DNA of 64,000 nt from Histoplasma ohiense (taxonomy: Eukaryota; Ascomycota; Eurotiomycetes; Onygenales; Ajellomycetaceae). Of the stretch, positions 45,998 through 59,150 are shown in pieces. The first letter of the stretch is position 1. Every line of letters starts with the position of its first letter. Both the position numbers and the translations under genes were made by a program. The notes beneath the pieces were generated by a model that searched no databases, had not been told where the DNA came from, and was given only the letters and a program-made list of their open reading frames with translations. The stretch is from assembly GCA_017607445.1 (NCBI GenBank), contig JAEVHH010000006.1:620001-684000 (forward strand), in the 5' to 3' direction.

Positions 45998-46268
45998 TGT
46001 GAGATGTAGTGACAGTGTGAAGAGTAACAGTAGAAGATAGTTTATAGCATAGCAGAGATAATAGTAATATATTGTAGTGTAATATAGTATAGTAGCGTAA
46101 TGTAGCATAGTGTAGCTAATCGCTAAGGAAGAAAAGAAAGAGAAAGAAGATGTGCGAAATACATACATCGATATATATATACATATAGAAATAGCGGTAG
46201 CGAGAGTATAATGGAAAGAGGTAAGAATAAGCGAAGATAATAAGGAAATAATAAATGAGTGCATTACA
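45998..46268 (-). repeat. 5' LTR of Gypsy-3 copy F
   Basis: 271 bp, sense TGTAATGCACTC to ACATCTCACA. CpG-bearing in its outer part. It contains AGCGATTAGC, complementary to CTAATCACT-type sequence just after the LTR (self-priming layout). The family consensus comes from this copy and 62417-62681. Confidence 0.88.
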
Positions 46269-47270
46269 ATGCTACAGCTGTTGAAGAGAATGGCTATTCT
46301 CTGTACAGATGACAGTATAATCTGTCTATCTTCTTCAAATATACTGTCAACAACAGTGAGATTGTAATTGACAACTGATGAGTTGTTTCATACAACTTCT
46401 ATCTCATCTGTATGTATAAAGCTCATATAAACATTGAGGTCTGCACCTCTGTTGAAGTCATTAAATATATCAACAAATATATCTACAAGGACTCAGATTG
46501 CATCATTCTCTGTATTATTGACTTCAATGATGAGATTGATATTCAACTGCATGAGTGTTATATCAGCTCAACTGAGACTGTATGATGTATATTTGTGTTC
46601 TGTATACATCAGAAGTTTTCATCAGTTGAGATGTTGTCTATTCATCTATCAAACTGTCAGATGATTTACTTTTCTGAATCTGAATATAAAGATTATGAAT
46701 ATATGACTGAACATTTGACAAATAACATGTCTAAGTTCATGATATTCTTTATCTACAACTATTTGCATTCAGATGCTCAGTATCTCTATCAAGAATTTCT
46801 CTGTCATTTGATTTGAGACAAATATAACTGAAGATGAAAGAACTGTGTGAAGAGAAGATCAGTTGACTGTCTGTCTTATCTCAGTCTGTATAATAATGAG
46901 ATGTTTTTCTTACAGCTGCTTCTTATTAACATATGTAGTTTCTCAAGCTTTGAGATTCTTCAAATAGTGAATGATATTTGTCACTCTATATTCTGTGCAG
47001 CATGTCAGATGCTTGATCTTCTGCATGATGATAATGAGTGAATCATTACATTTGAATCTGCTGTTGTATTTACAACTGCTCACTGTATGTGATCAGTATT
47101 CACCACTGCATTGATTCATGAGAATGTTGTAGATTCATCTGCTCTCTGAATATGTTTCTGTCATACTCTCTGTGATGATCTTTCACATCAACTGTGTCAG
47201 ATGAATCTGAACTGTATGAGCAATGCTTCTGCAGAATATTCATATTATAACTATGATCTGTTTCTTATTC
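46269..47270 (+). pseudogene. Helitron replication/helicase gene, N-terminal part
   Basis: Reading through stops gives VVSYNFYLICMYKAHINIEV, SVEVIKYINKYIYKDSD and DEIDIQLHECYIS. These follow the RepHel pattern (VVPYN.YL..KY.AHINVE, KYI.KYVYKG.D, D.....ARY.S). The helicase approach follows: YLRLLL-like MFFLQLLLINICSF and FCAACQMLDLLHDDNE (Helitron F..AC..LGLL.DD.EW). The first part of the gene is cut off by the Gypsy-3 LTR at 46268; the rest continues after Gypsy-2 copy E at 61115. Confidence 0.8.
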
Positions 47271-47651
47271 AGTAGTGTAATAGGCGCAACGGAGATATCT
47301 ATATTAGGAAATAGCTATGTGGCGATAGAAGAACACAGAACACACCAGAATTAATGAGGAGGGACATAGCACACAGCACCATAGGCGGCTGTAGCGCGTG
47401 GTGGTCGCCTATATAATGCTCACTGATATCCGTAGATATTAGAAGATCAGTGATTAGTTTTGAATAATAGAGATTGCTACCTTCTTAACATCCTACATGT
47501 GTACTTCACACTACTCTCATAATTATATCTACAATCATCTCTTACAATTCTAATTGCTCTAAACTTTATTTGAGTGGTCTGTTGTTACACACACCTACAA
47601 TAAAGCATGCAACATTAGTTAAAACATGCAACATTAGTTAAAATATGCAAG

Positions 47652-48016
47652 ATGATCTCAATATGTGCAAGATTTCTTGAAAATCAATCTGAATCCTCTA
47701 CTGCCTCCAATGATCACAATGTGTGTTTGCAACAATTGAATGATCAAATCTGTGAATAAGAGCAGCAATTAGCTATTCTGCATGCACAACAGCAGCTCAA
47801 TGAGTTGGAAGTGCAGATTTGTGGAGATACTCTCATTGAGCCTCAATTAACCCAGAATATCACCACAGAACCACCACAAAATCAATCTGTGAACAATACA
47901 GATGATGATAATGAAACACCACTGAGATTGAAGATTAAAAACTATTATCAAGGAAAAAATATATTAGAATTCAAGGACTATAAAGATCACATATTGACTC
48001 TCTTTACACACCACCA
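47652..48016 (+). pseudogene. Gypsy-2 copy E gag, first part
   Basis: ATG 47652 matches copy D gag (ICARFLENQSESSTASNDHN). Open piece 47805-48020 has MEVQICGDTLIEPQLTQN ... YYQGKNILEFKDYKDHILTL. It is cut by LINE-T at the codons for THHHWYY and resumes at 54701 in the same strand. Confidence 0.8.
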
Positions 48017-48192
48017 CTGATATTATTGACAACTCATCACATCCTTACAACTACCCACGAACGTAGGGGTACATTTGAATTTCTCTATTTTCTAACTGTT
48101 TTTCATATAATTTTAACCCTTCAACCCATTCAACATCATCATACACCCTCTGCAATTACTCTATGTGTGTGTACTGCACAGATTGAGTGATC

Positions 48193-49960
48193 ATGAAGCC
48201 CTCAACATCCTTCTGTCCACCCAAGAACATCAACACAGCCTACATCAGATCACTGAAGCCAGAGTCATCAGTCAATTTTGTTACTGAAAAGACTGATAAG
48301 AGACAGAGAAAGACTGTTACAATGTCTTCTTCAGTTTTCAAAGAAGTCAGTGACAGCATTCTCACAGTCATCTCTCAGCTACAGAAGCAGTTTGAGAAGG
48401 CTCAACAGCAACAAAATCTGTGACAAAAGACTCTCATCAGATTGACAAAAACTCTGAACAGCTGAATTGAGAAGAAGAAGTAGTCAGTCAGTCAGAACTT
48501 TGCTCAAATCTTCTATGAAAGATTCATCATATATGTGACAGCAGATCTGAGTGCAGCATCAACTCTGAGAGAGAGTGCTGCTCTGAACACTCATTCATAG
48601 TCAAATTCAGTGAAGACAACTGTGAGAGAGCTGACTATCTGAGTAGATATTACACAGAAGAGAAAAAATTCTGTTCTCTCTGAAGCTATCTCTATCAAGA
48701 CTGCAGCTTTCTTAGCTGACAGAGCTAGTGGAGCTGACCTGCAGCTCAAGAACATCAGTCAGTCAAGAAGCTTTATAGAAAGCACAAAACAGCAGAAGAA
48801 TTTATGAATTCTCATCATTCTTCAGTCAGAGAAATGAGTCACTCAGCTGCAGTCATATGCTGTGCAGCAGATGATTGTTGCAAACATTCAGAGAATGAGA
48901 GATATGGCTAATGTGTCAAAAGTGAAGCTCATCAGAACAGATTGAGTGATCACATCAAGCAACAGAGATATACACAATGCTCTGATCACTGAGAAAACAG
49001 TGGCTACTCTCTGTGAAGTTCTTGATACCACAGAGATTCAGCTACCAGAGTGATGGTACAATTATACTGTCTCAGAAGTTTCAGAATTTGTTCAGAACTG
49101 AGAAGAGATAAGAATCCCCACAGACAAAATAATTGAGAAAGAGATTCTGACTCAGACAAAGATAAAATCAGTGAGCTGTCAACTCTCATGATATGAAGTG
49201 AATCTCAAGATAGAGAAAATTACATGAGTTGTCTTCTTTCTCATCTCAGTGAAAGACTTCTCACTCTTCAATGTCAGTGAGAGAGCCAGACTCATTGAGA
49301 AAAGATCACTGACAGTGAGACATGACTCAGAATATCAGAGGTACTGCCACTCATCAAAGTGTGTATGACTGATGAGATGCTTCAACTGCAGTGAGCTCAC
49401 AAGCCAGCACAAGAGATCAATAAGTGTGGAGTGTAAGAGAGTATCATAATATATCAACTGCTGTTAACTCTATTCAACTGAGCATCAGCACTGTTCTGCT
49501 GTACTCAGATGCATGAACAGCATTCTCAGATGTCTAACTCAAAAGAAGCTAGCAGCTGTCTGCTGTCTTGACAACAGATGTCACAGAGATGCTCAGAAGC
49601 AGCAATCACTGTCAGCACAATCAGCATCAATGATTACAGTGATGATATCTACATCATCCACTCAATCAACTCAGTCAACACAGCTCATCAGACTAGCACT
49701 CTGCAAGCAGACAGCTATTCAGAGCTTCATCAGTGAAGAGAACATTATCTGACAGATAATCTACATCAGATGACACTCAGCCCACACAGCAGAGCAGCAG
49801 CATAGCCAAGCAGTCAAAGAGCAGTCTAGTTTCAGCATGCAGACAACAGATCTGAAACTCTTCAATCTCATTCCACAGATGAACTTTGACAGCAGCTCAT
49901 CAAGTGACTTTTTATGCTAGAATATCAACATCAGCAATGCAGCTGATACCACAGAAACAA
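48193..49960 (+). pseudogene. LINE-T ORF1 (gag-like) remnant
   Basis: ATG 48193 opens MKPSTSFCPPKNINTAYIRS and runs to a TGA at codon 78. Reading through, a helical region (DSILTVISQLQKQFEKAQQ) is followed, near 49375-49500, by zinc-knuckle clusters (RCFNCSELTSQHKRS ... C; then C..H..C around TEHQHC and LRCMN). Position upstream of ORF2 and cysteine layout fit Tad-like gag. About a dozen stops. Confidence 0.65.
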
Positions 49961-52900
49961 TCAGCAGAAAAATCACTCTCTGCAGATCTTTTGAGCAAAT
50001 ACAGTCAGAGCAGTCTTCTGTCACACAGCAGCTCTACAGCTTGCTTTCAAGCAGAACTGTGAAGTGATCTGTATACAGAAGTCTTACACACACTCTGACA
50101 TCAAAACTTCTAATCACTCAGTATATAAATGCTTTGCATTCACTGACTGCTGAAATGATACTAATCTGAAGCAGTGAGAGGAGGAGAGGCTCTGAGTCAT
50201 GATATATATATACAAGAGTTCAAAGATAAGAACACAGCAATACTGATCTGTGTAAAACAGAGATCTGCTATGAATCAGTGTCAATGACTGCCACATTCTC
50301 AATGTGTACAGACAGTCTGAGACAGACACAGTCATAAACTATCTGATCAATTTAAGCTCATCAGTCTGCTGTCTAGTAGATGGGGATTTCAATGTACAAC
50401 ATAATGTCTTTGAATCAGAGACAGCAAATCTGCACTGAGAAGAGAAGCTTGTTCAGTGAGTCAGTGAACACAGAATGAACTTTGTGAAAGAGATAGATAT
50501 TTCAATTTATACAGTAGATTATATGATTGATCTCATCTTCTTCAATGTGATCTTTGCTTTCACTTCAGTGCATCAAGATTTACACTGCAGCTCAGATCAT
50601 CAGTCTATAATTACTATGCTACTGACAACACTTCAGACACAGCAGAGCAGAGCTCAGATCAAAATCACAGACTCTCAGCTGAAGCTCTTTGCAGATCTTG
50701 TCAGAGATCTTATGATGAACATATCTTACTCAGATAGAGTTGAGAATGCAGCACAGCTTGATGATCTGACTCAACACTTCATTCAGAATCTTCTGACTGC
50801 AGCTCAGACAGTCAGCAAGTCAGTGCAATAAAAACAGACTACAGCTCTCTGATGAACAGCAGACTGTTAAAGAGTGCATTGAAAGCTCATCACTCATCAG
50901 ACAGAGACTACAAAGCATCAGTTCAAGAACACAGTGCACAAGGCCAAGCATATATACTGAAGACAGATGATCAATGAAATCAGAGATGACAGAGATCTGT
51001 ATCAGATGATAGCATGACATGAGCTGAAACTCAACCTCAGAACACTCTCTCTGATGATTGAAGATCAGATCATAGAAAAGACAGCTGTCAAAGTCAAAAC
51101 ACTTCAGCAAGTCATTCTGAAGTGATACAACTCAGCTGATGATCTGAAATACAATTTATTGAATAATGAGTATTGAAGCAGCATGAGAAATCTGCTCTGA
51201 GATCTCTGAGTTGAGATGAAGAAGATAGAGTGCAACATCATTGAAGTACAGAGTATCTCTTCAGATATAGATGAAATCACAGTGTGGCTGCTCAAGATAT
51301 GCTGACAGTATATGTCTTTTTTTGTACAGCAGCTATACAACTACTGCCTTCAGCTCTGTCACTTCCCACAAATCTGAAAGCTGACAGAGATGACAATGAT
51401 ATTTAAAATAGATAAAAGAGATAGAAGTTTGATCTGCTTCTGAAGACTCATTACTCTTCTCTCAGTAATCTTCAAGAAGCTGAAATGCATTGTTGTAAGA
51501 TGACTGATATACACAGCATTTATTTATAATGTAGTCAGCTTACAGCATAAAGAGATGCTGTCTGAATGATTGACAATGAATCTGATAGCTGCTTTCACTC
51601 ATGAGATGGAGGCAGCCTTCACACAAAACAAGAAGATATTCATGATCACAATGAATATACAGAGTGTCTTTGATGTTGTACTGTGCAGACAGCTGCTTCA
51701 GCAGATGACACAACAGAGATGACTGTGTGAGCTGCTACAACTCATTGACAGCTTTCTCACTGAACACAGAGCTCAGATTCAGCTGAAGAGGATCATCACA
51801 GCAGTATATTAGATGCAATGTGGTATGTTACAGAGATCTTCTCTATCATCAATACTATTTCTTTTGTATCTGACAGAGCTGCTGTGGCAGAACTCAGAAT
51901 TGTGCTTTGACTATGCAGATGATCTGAATACTTGACAGACTACACACTCACTTAACAGCAATGCTATTCTTCTCAGTCATGATATACAGAGTATTCTGAG
52001 ATGAGAGGAGACAAACAAAATGATCTTTACATCAGAGAAACTTGAGATGATTCATCTCATAAAAAAGTGATATAATGAAGTACTGTCAGTGATTGTGTCA
52101 GAGAATCTGATCATACACTCTGTCACTGTCTCAGCTGAATAGAAGTCAGTATTCTGCTGACTGAATATACACTTTGACAGAAGACTCATCTGAAGATTAT
52201 ATATCTCTATTCAGACAAAGAAGACAAGAGCTGTGGCTCAGTATATTCAAAATCTAGAGAAGATCAGAAATAAACTCTCAGCAGATGCTCTGTGAAAGAT
52301 GATCACTATCTGTGTGATTCCCTCACTGCTCTATAGCACAGAGGCCTGGTACAGTGATTGCACACAGTCAGCAAAACACATAGACAGAAATGAGAAGGTC
52401 AGCTTTCATCTGAAATGACATATAAGAACAGTTGAGAAGATGCTTATCATAACAGTCAGAGAAGTTCTTTCAGTTTTCTATACAACATTCATCACAACTC
52501 TATATTAGAATGCTGAGCTCTCATCAGCAATGATAGCTCTGAAGAAGATCAAAATACATTTCACAACAAAACTTCAGATAATGAATGAGAGACATTCACT
52601 GACTTCACAAATAGCTTCTTCAATAATCACATATGAAAGAGAAGCTGAAATCTGATAGTATTCAAAGATCAAGATTCAGAGGTTGAGAGTGCTGCTGTCT
52701 GCAGTCAATAGATTCACACTTGTCATTCCACACTACTCAGAGAAGTGCAGAACAGACTCCACAGAGAGTGTAGATAAAAAAAATACTACTCAGACATTCA
52801 AGAAATAATGAGAAAGTCAATCTTCAACAGATCTATATATTTTCTCAGATGAATCAGAACAGATTCTTGACAACAGCAGATGAATGAACTATAACTTTAT

Positions 52901-53780
52901 AGTTTATCAGAGAAACAGAGAATTGATCAGTTTCTCAGCTGCACTGAGCTCTATATCACATATTTTTGATGCTGAGGCAGTTGGTGTCTGCTGTGCATTA
53001 GAGTGCACAGTGAAGCTTCTACTCTGTGTTACAGATGACAGCATCAGCTCTCAGATCTGACTCTGTCTTAACAACACCTCAGTCATCTGAAATATACAGA
53101 ACAGTGTGACAGTCTTCTCAAACTAAGTCTACAGCTGCTGTCATGAGCTTCTCAGACAACATAACATGAGTCTGAAATGAGCCTCTGAGTATATGAAAAT
53201 AGAGAACAATGAGAAAGCAGATCATCTGACTAAGCAGATGATCTCATCTACTGCAGTCTCAGTCTATAAACTCAAAATCATGCTCACAGTCAGTGGAATC
53301 TGCACAGTGGCCAAGCAGCTCAGTCAAGAGACAGAGTGAGAGTGATGAAGCAGAGTCTGTGAAAAGCTCTCTGACTGATATCAGAGCTGAAGATTCAGCA
53401 GACTGACTGTGGAATATTAAGTGAAAATCTCTTCAGAGCTCAGTATGTCATGATATGCTCTTCATCATTGATTTACACTTCACTTCTCTCATGAGAACTT
53501 CTTCTGGTACTACAGACACTTTCAGCATGCAGATGTGAGGCTTGTCTGTATCTGTAGATACAACAAAAGCTCAGAACATTTGATGCTCTGTCAACACTTA
53601 CAGAGACACTTCTCTCACTGACTCAAAAGATCAGCAGCACAGTCACACAACTGAGTGACAGCTGTTGTCTATCTAGAGTCTCTAATCTCTACAGACTTTG
53701 TAGAACTGCTTGACCACACACAGTTCTACACATAATACTGCATAAGATAACACAGCTGTTTGAGCACACATCATCTGACA
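49960..53780 (+). pseudogene. LINE-T ORF2: endonuclease, RT, RNase H remnant
   Basis: Endonuclease: LVDGDFNVQHNVFE (about 50373) and IDLIFFNVIFAF ... CSSDHQ with the catalytic SDH (open 50475-50831). RT: FKIDKRDRSLICF, LLSVIFKKLKCIV, FMITMNIQSVFDVV (expected D.Q.AFD), SSLSSILFLLYLTEL, and the catalytic FDYADDLNT intact at about 51908. RNase H: NFIVYQRNREL, HIFDAEAVGVCCAL, and NNEKADHL (about 52890-53230). A CCHC-like end ICRYNKSSEHLMLC is near 53560. Most stops are TGA. Confidence 0.8.
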
Positions 53781-53835
53781 GCCCCCCACAGCAGTTCCAA
53801 GTCTATACAGACAGTACAGATAGCACAACATCTGG

Positions 53836-54033
53836 TACAACTGATTCAATCAGTACAATAGATTCAACTAATACAATTGATACAAACAGTACAATTGATT
53901 CAATCAGTACAATCAGCTCAATCAGTTCAATCAGTACAAACAGTACAATTGATTCAATCAGTTCAATTGATACAAACAGTACAATTGATACAATTGATTC
54001 AATCAGTTCAATTGATTCAACTGATGCAAATGA
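53836..54033 (+). repeat. 9-bp minisatellite near the 3' end of LINE-T
   Basis: About 22 imperfect units of the form TACAATTGA / TTCAATCAG run head to tail. All units stay in register, so any reading frame repeats every three codons. It lies just after the end of ORF2 similarity. Confidence 0.75.
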
Positions 54034-54643
54034 TTAAATCAGTATGATGAGCTCATCTGTTTCAACTAGCTATGATATAATCAGTACAGTCTGTATACTG
54101 ACTCAGTTGACATACTCTCAGCTGCAGATATGTACTTTTCTTCTCTCTTCTCACTACTCTCTCTGTCTTTCTTCACTTCTCTTCTCTCATGACCTTCTTC
54201 AGCACTCTCTCCTCTCTTTCTCTGAGTTTGTGCTGAGTCATATAACTGCAAGATATCACAGAGGACACAGTCTTTTCTTCACTCTTCTCTTTATTTTTCT
54301 TTTCAGAATATTTATTTTTTCTCTTTTCTTTTATCTATTTCATCTGTTCTTTCTCTGCTGTTAGAAGTATGAACAGTTCTCAGATCAACTGAGGGAGTTA
54401 TCTCTCTTCATTCATTATAAAGTCTTCCAGACACAGCAGTGGTGGTTTTTCTTGGGAACCACACTATAGCCCCACCATGAATGACCATACATCAAGTCAG
54501 AAGTGAATGCACAGCTCAGTAAAATCCTTTTCAATGAGCTGAGTCTTCTCAAGAGTTGTCATCTGAATTCTGTTTTCTTTCTCTCTGTGTATATAGAAAT
54601 CTCTTCAGTATAGCACATCTCCATGCCCTTCAGAAGGCTTCTG

Positions 54644-54666
54644 AAACACGGGCGCTGCCCGTGTTT
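54644..54666 (+). terminator. GC-rich perfect hairpin close to the LINE-T 3' end
   Basis: AAACACGGGC, loop GCT, GCCCGTGTTT: a 10-bp perfect stem with intact CpG, 34 bp from the element end. It may be an RNA 3'-end structure recognised by the LINE's own reverse transcriptase. In the other copy (6414-6854) the same site is changed by C-to-T/G-to-A mutation. Confidence 0.5.
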
Positions 54667-54713
54667 TCTCCGGGACGTTAAACCAATACAAACAAACAAA
54701 CTGGTATTATTGA

Positions 54714-55440
54714 AAGGAAGAACACAAGATAAATGATGCTAAACTCTATCTTGACATCCATGTTAAGCAGAAATGATTGAATTTTGTATCATTGTATGAG
54801 AGATGTGGAGGAGCAACACTGTTGACTTTTGATGATATGTTATCACATCTAGAAATGCAAATTAACAATCCACAGAACCAGCACTGATTGATGAGTCAAA
54901 AATTTCAAGATGCAAAGCAACAAGAATGACAATTGATATGCAATTTCTCTAAATATCTCAAAGACTGAGAATACTACTTACTCTCATATAGTGAAGAACA
55001 AAGAATGGATAACTTGTGTAGTAAGATGTTGAAAATATTACACACAGAATTTGACTGTTGAAATCAAGAGTCTCAGAACTATGAAGAGTTGCTTTGAACT
55101 CTACAGACTTTTGAGAAAAATATGTCAGAGTGATAACATGCTATCTGCAAAGAAAGATCTGCAATATTCATAGGAAATCAGTGTTGTTCTGATAAATCTA
55201 GCAACTGTCGGAACAAGAGGAAATGAGAGAAACAAATGAATTCAACTGAACAAATCAAAAAAGATAAATATAACTGAATGAAGAAGTGTTCTCACTGCTA
55301 TAAGAAGGGTCATGTTGCAAATGATTGTTGAATGTTACACTCTGAAAAGTGCAATCAAGTTTGATAAGCAAAAAATCAGCAATCCCAATTGTAGAAGCAG
55401 CTGCTGCATTGAGAATATGAACAACTAGACTGTAAGATAA
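54714..55440 (+). pseudogene. Gypsy-2 copy E gag, second part with zinc knuckle
   Basis: Continues from 48016: NDAKLYLDIHVKQK, YERCGGATLLTFDDMLSHLEMQINNPQNQH, then the region matching copy D 21604-21281, and the knuckle CSHCYKKGHVANDC at about 55286-55330. Stops are TGA at Trp/Arg positions. Confidence 0.8.
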
Positions 55441-58400
55441 ATGGTTATTGGCAATGAATATGTGAATGCTGACAGAAGTGGAATGGTCGATGATGTGGAC
55501 ACTAGTGGATTCTGATGCAGATACAAACTTCATGTTCCATACCTGGGCATCAAAATATTTCTCAAAGACAGAAGATAAATCAAAAGTAGTGAAAGCAATT
55601 GATAATTATAAGATTAAATCATATGAACAACAAAAAGCTGCAATGAAGATTATCAATGATGAACATATTCTCTGAGAAGGATTCCATCATTTTGAAGAGG
55701 CTGACATTAGCAGATATGATGTAATTTTAGACATGCTGTGATTGAAAGCTGTGAATCCTGATATCAATTGGGTGTGAAGATGCTGAATCTATAGAAAAGT
55801 GTTGAATATTAATTATGTGCATCTGGATACTGCTAAAGAATTTGCAACACTAATTGATAATGGCAATATTATATTCACTGTCTTATCATTACAAGCTGCG
55901 AGTGCAGCAACTGAGCCAAATATCTCAGATGATTATAAAGATTATCTTGATGTATTTCAAAAAGACATATCTGACACAGAACACACACCTCATGATCATG
56001 TCATAGAGCTCAAATCTGGCAAGAAACCCTCATATCAACTGATATATAACTTATCATCTCAAGAACTCTCTGTCCTCTGAGAATATATTGAAAAGACATT
56101 AGAGAAGAATTGGATATGTCCATTCAAGAGCTCAGCCAGTGCATCAGTGTTATTCACATCAAAGAAAGATGGAACCCTGTGTCTTTGCATGGATTATTGA
56201 GGATTGAATGAAATAATGGTCAAGAATTGATATTCACTGCTCTTGATAAGTGAAATACTTGATAGGTTAGCAGGTGCCAAAATATATATGCAACTGAACC
56301 TTAGAGACATGTATTATAGAATTCACATACAAGTGAAGAATGAATGAAAAACAGCATTTCAAACACAATATGAACACTTTGAATATCTAGTCTTATCTTT
56401 TGAGCTAATCAATACCTCTGCAATCTTTCAATCTTATATCAACAAAGCCCTCAGTGATCTTTTAGATGTATATTGTGTGGCTTATCTTGACAATATTGTA
56501 ATCTATTCAAACACACTTGATGAACATGTCGCCCATGTTAAGAACGTGCTGGAACAGTTAAGATGATGGAGACTATATGCCAAACTTAGTAAGTGTATGT
56601 TCCACACAACAGAAATTGAATTTTTGGGTTTTGTGGTTATCACACAGAACATTACTGTTGAGAAATGCTGTGTCACTGTCAACACAATTCTAGATTGATC
56701 AGAACCACAAACTATAAACAAATTGCAAATATTTCTAGAATTCATCAATTTCTATCATTGATTCATATACAAGTTCTCAATAATAACAGCATCTCTGACT
56801 GAATTGTTAAAAGGTTATGAAATGAAAAGAGGGAAGAATAACACATCTGTTCAGTTAGACAATAACTGCAAGCACACAATTTCACAGTTAAAAGAATGCT
56901 TTACAAAAGCATCATTGTTGATTCACTTTGATCTGCAGTGAAAACTCTGTATAGAAACAAACAGATCTGATGTTGCAATCACTGCAGTAATATCACAATT
57001 AATGAATGATAGTCACTGATACCCAATTGCATTTTGATCTAGAAAGCTCACAGAAACAGAAAGATGTTATCAAACATATGATCTAGAAATATTGTCAATT
57101 GTAGAAGCTTTCAGACAATGATGCTACTACTTACATGATAGCAGACACTCAATAACTGTTTTATCTGACTATGTCAATCTCTGATGCTTTATGATGATGA
57201 AGCAGCTAAATGAATGTCAGATTTGCTGAATGAAAATGCTCTCAGTGTTCAATTTTGAAATAGAGCATCATTCTGAGAAAAATAATTCTGCAGATGCATC
57301 AAGTCATCACTCAGATTTTGTAAAACATACAGCTCTCTTGACAGAGCTCTCTACTCTGCAAGAGAAGCTGTGTAAGAGAATCTTTAAGTCACTAAAGACA
57401 AAAGAAAATACAAAGTTAGATCAATGTATCAAGATGATGTGAAAAGATCTGCAAGCTAATGAAAATTATTGAGCAAAGAGATCTGTAGTCATTGATGATA
57501 ACAATCTCTGCAGAATAAAGAACACATCTGTGGATGAGAATAAAATCACAGATATTACAGAGTTAAGTCTAGAGACTCTGATGTCACAGATTCTAGCTGT
57601 CAAGATATTTGAGTCTGAAACAGTCTATTACAAAGAGATAGCTGAATCTATCATCAAACTCTTACTGCAGATTCAGAATAGAGATGCCAGCATATCTGAA
57701 CTTCACAGAAGACTAGAGATGAGTGACACTAGTGTAGATAATCATTCAATCTGAGCAGTAGATAAAAATGATCTACTCAGAAAAGATGGTAAAGTCTATA
57801 TACTGCAAGACAAGATCATAAAACATGAAATAATGAAAATGAATCACAATAATCTTCAAAATGACCATTTTGAATGTGACAAAACCATCAAAGCAATCAA
57901 ACACAAGTACTTGTGACATGATATGAGCAATGAGATTGCAGAATATGTGAGAACTTGTGATGTTTGTCAATACATCAAGATACCACAGCACAAGCTGTAC
58001 AGATTGCTACAACCACATTCAGTGTCAGATAAGAAATGATATACAATTAGTATGAACTTTATTGAAGATCTGTCAGATAATAAAAAGGAAAGTCAAATCT
58101 ATAATGCTATTATCATATTTGTTGATTTATTCATCAAATGAGTCATAATTGTGCTCACATCTTCAGAGCTAGATGCAGAAGAACTTGCAGATATTATTGT
58201 ATGAAGAATTGCAAAGAACTTTGATCTATCTGCAAACATTATTAACAACTGAGATTCATTAATAAATAGCAAGTTTTGATTGACATTGTGTTATCTGCTT
58301 CATGTTCAATGAAAATTATCAATGACATTCCACCCGCAAACCGACAGCCAGACAGAACAATTGAATCAGATGATTGAACATTATCTTCACATATATTGCA

Positions 58401-59150
58401 GCTATCAGCAAGATAATTGAATAGAATGGATTCCTCTGACACAATGGACATATAACAACATCTTCCACATATTGATAAAAATGACATCATCTGAAGCAAT
58501 GATCGGCCGACCAACTGAACTTTGCATAGACATGAAACCCCCAAGTACAAGTGTGTCAAAATCAGTGATAGAACAAGTGAAACAGATGAAGCAAGCAGAG
58601 AACAAAATTCAAGAATGTCTGGAAGCTGTCAAAGCAACTGAGAAAAAGTATTACAATCAGTGTCATATATCAAAAAACTTTAAGATAGAGAACTGAATAA
58701 TGCTGCATGCAAAAAATATATCTATCTTGCAATCCTCACTCAAACTAGATCATTGATTTTTGAGTCTTTTTCAAATAATTGATATCTGCAGTACACAGAT
58801 GTACAAACTGAAACTCATACTGCAATATAAAGAAATTCATTCCATATTCCATGTTTCCCTTCTCAAACCATATCACACATACAATGGACAAATCCCACAA
58901 GCAGAACTGATAATTATAGACATGCAAAAGAAATGAAAAGTTGAAGCTATATTAGACAAGCATCAGTACCACAGTCAAACACAATATCTTGTCAAATGAA
59001 AAGATTGTACAGACACAGATAATTCTTGAAAATCTGAGAAAAACTTGATGAACAGTCAGAAGTACTTGAAACAGTTTAATAAAATCTATCAGAAGTCAGT
59101 CAGTAAATGAAAATGAAGAAGACAATGATAACTGCTGAATATATCTATTC
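55440..59150 (+). pseudogene. Gypsy-2 copy E pol
   Basis: Protease MWTLVDSDADTNFMFHTWAS (from 55490), pre-RT (55799-56080), RT with LCMDY, YMQLNLRDMYYRIHI and the catalytic box AYLDNIVIYS (second Asp replaced by Asn; copy D keeps YLDD), RNase H (57060-57300), integrase zinc region (HFECDKTIKAIKHKYL ... CDVCQYIK) and core (FHPQTDSQTEQLNQ, SSEAMIGRPTELCID), then chromodomain (VEAILDKHQYHSQTQYLVK) to about 59060. Non-functional. Confidence 0.82.

Larger units (their letters stand above)
31112..46268 (-). mobile_element. Gypsy-3 copy F, full-length, carrying two LINE insertions
   Basis: 5' LTR 45998-46268 and 3' LTR 31112-31329 on the minus strand. The internal region is split by LINE-G (33837-41067) and by a short LINE copy (42985-43467). 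Without these it is about 7.4 kb. A polypurine tract AAAAAAGAGGGGCAAT stands next to the 3' LTR. The flanking 5-mers (TGTGC left, ATGCT right) do not match, and the left flank is Gypsy-3 copy C while the right flank is a Helitron. The two ends therefore probably come from different insertion events joined by recombination. Confidence 0.8.
48030..54700 (+). mobile_element. LINE-T: full-length Tad-like LINE, heavily decayed
   Basis: 6671 bp. The 13-bp TSD CTGATATTATTGA / CTGGTATTATTGA (one G/A difference) is at 48017-48029 and 54701-54713. It contains a gag-like ORF1, an endonuclease-RT-RNase H ORF2, a 9-bp minisatellite and a 3' end with GGGACGTTAAACCAATAC followed by AAACAAACAAA. It holds many TGA stops and is probably older than LINE-G. 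CpG is kept at its left end (CCACGAACGTAGG, 48055-48067) and at its right end (54649-54676). Confidence 0.9.

Noticed and set aside
54044..54364. 106-codon frame near the end of LINE-T
   Set aside because: Low-complexity Ser/Leu/Phe translation of a T/C-rich 3' untranslated region; the matching part in the 6414-6854 copy is not open.
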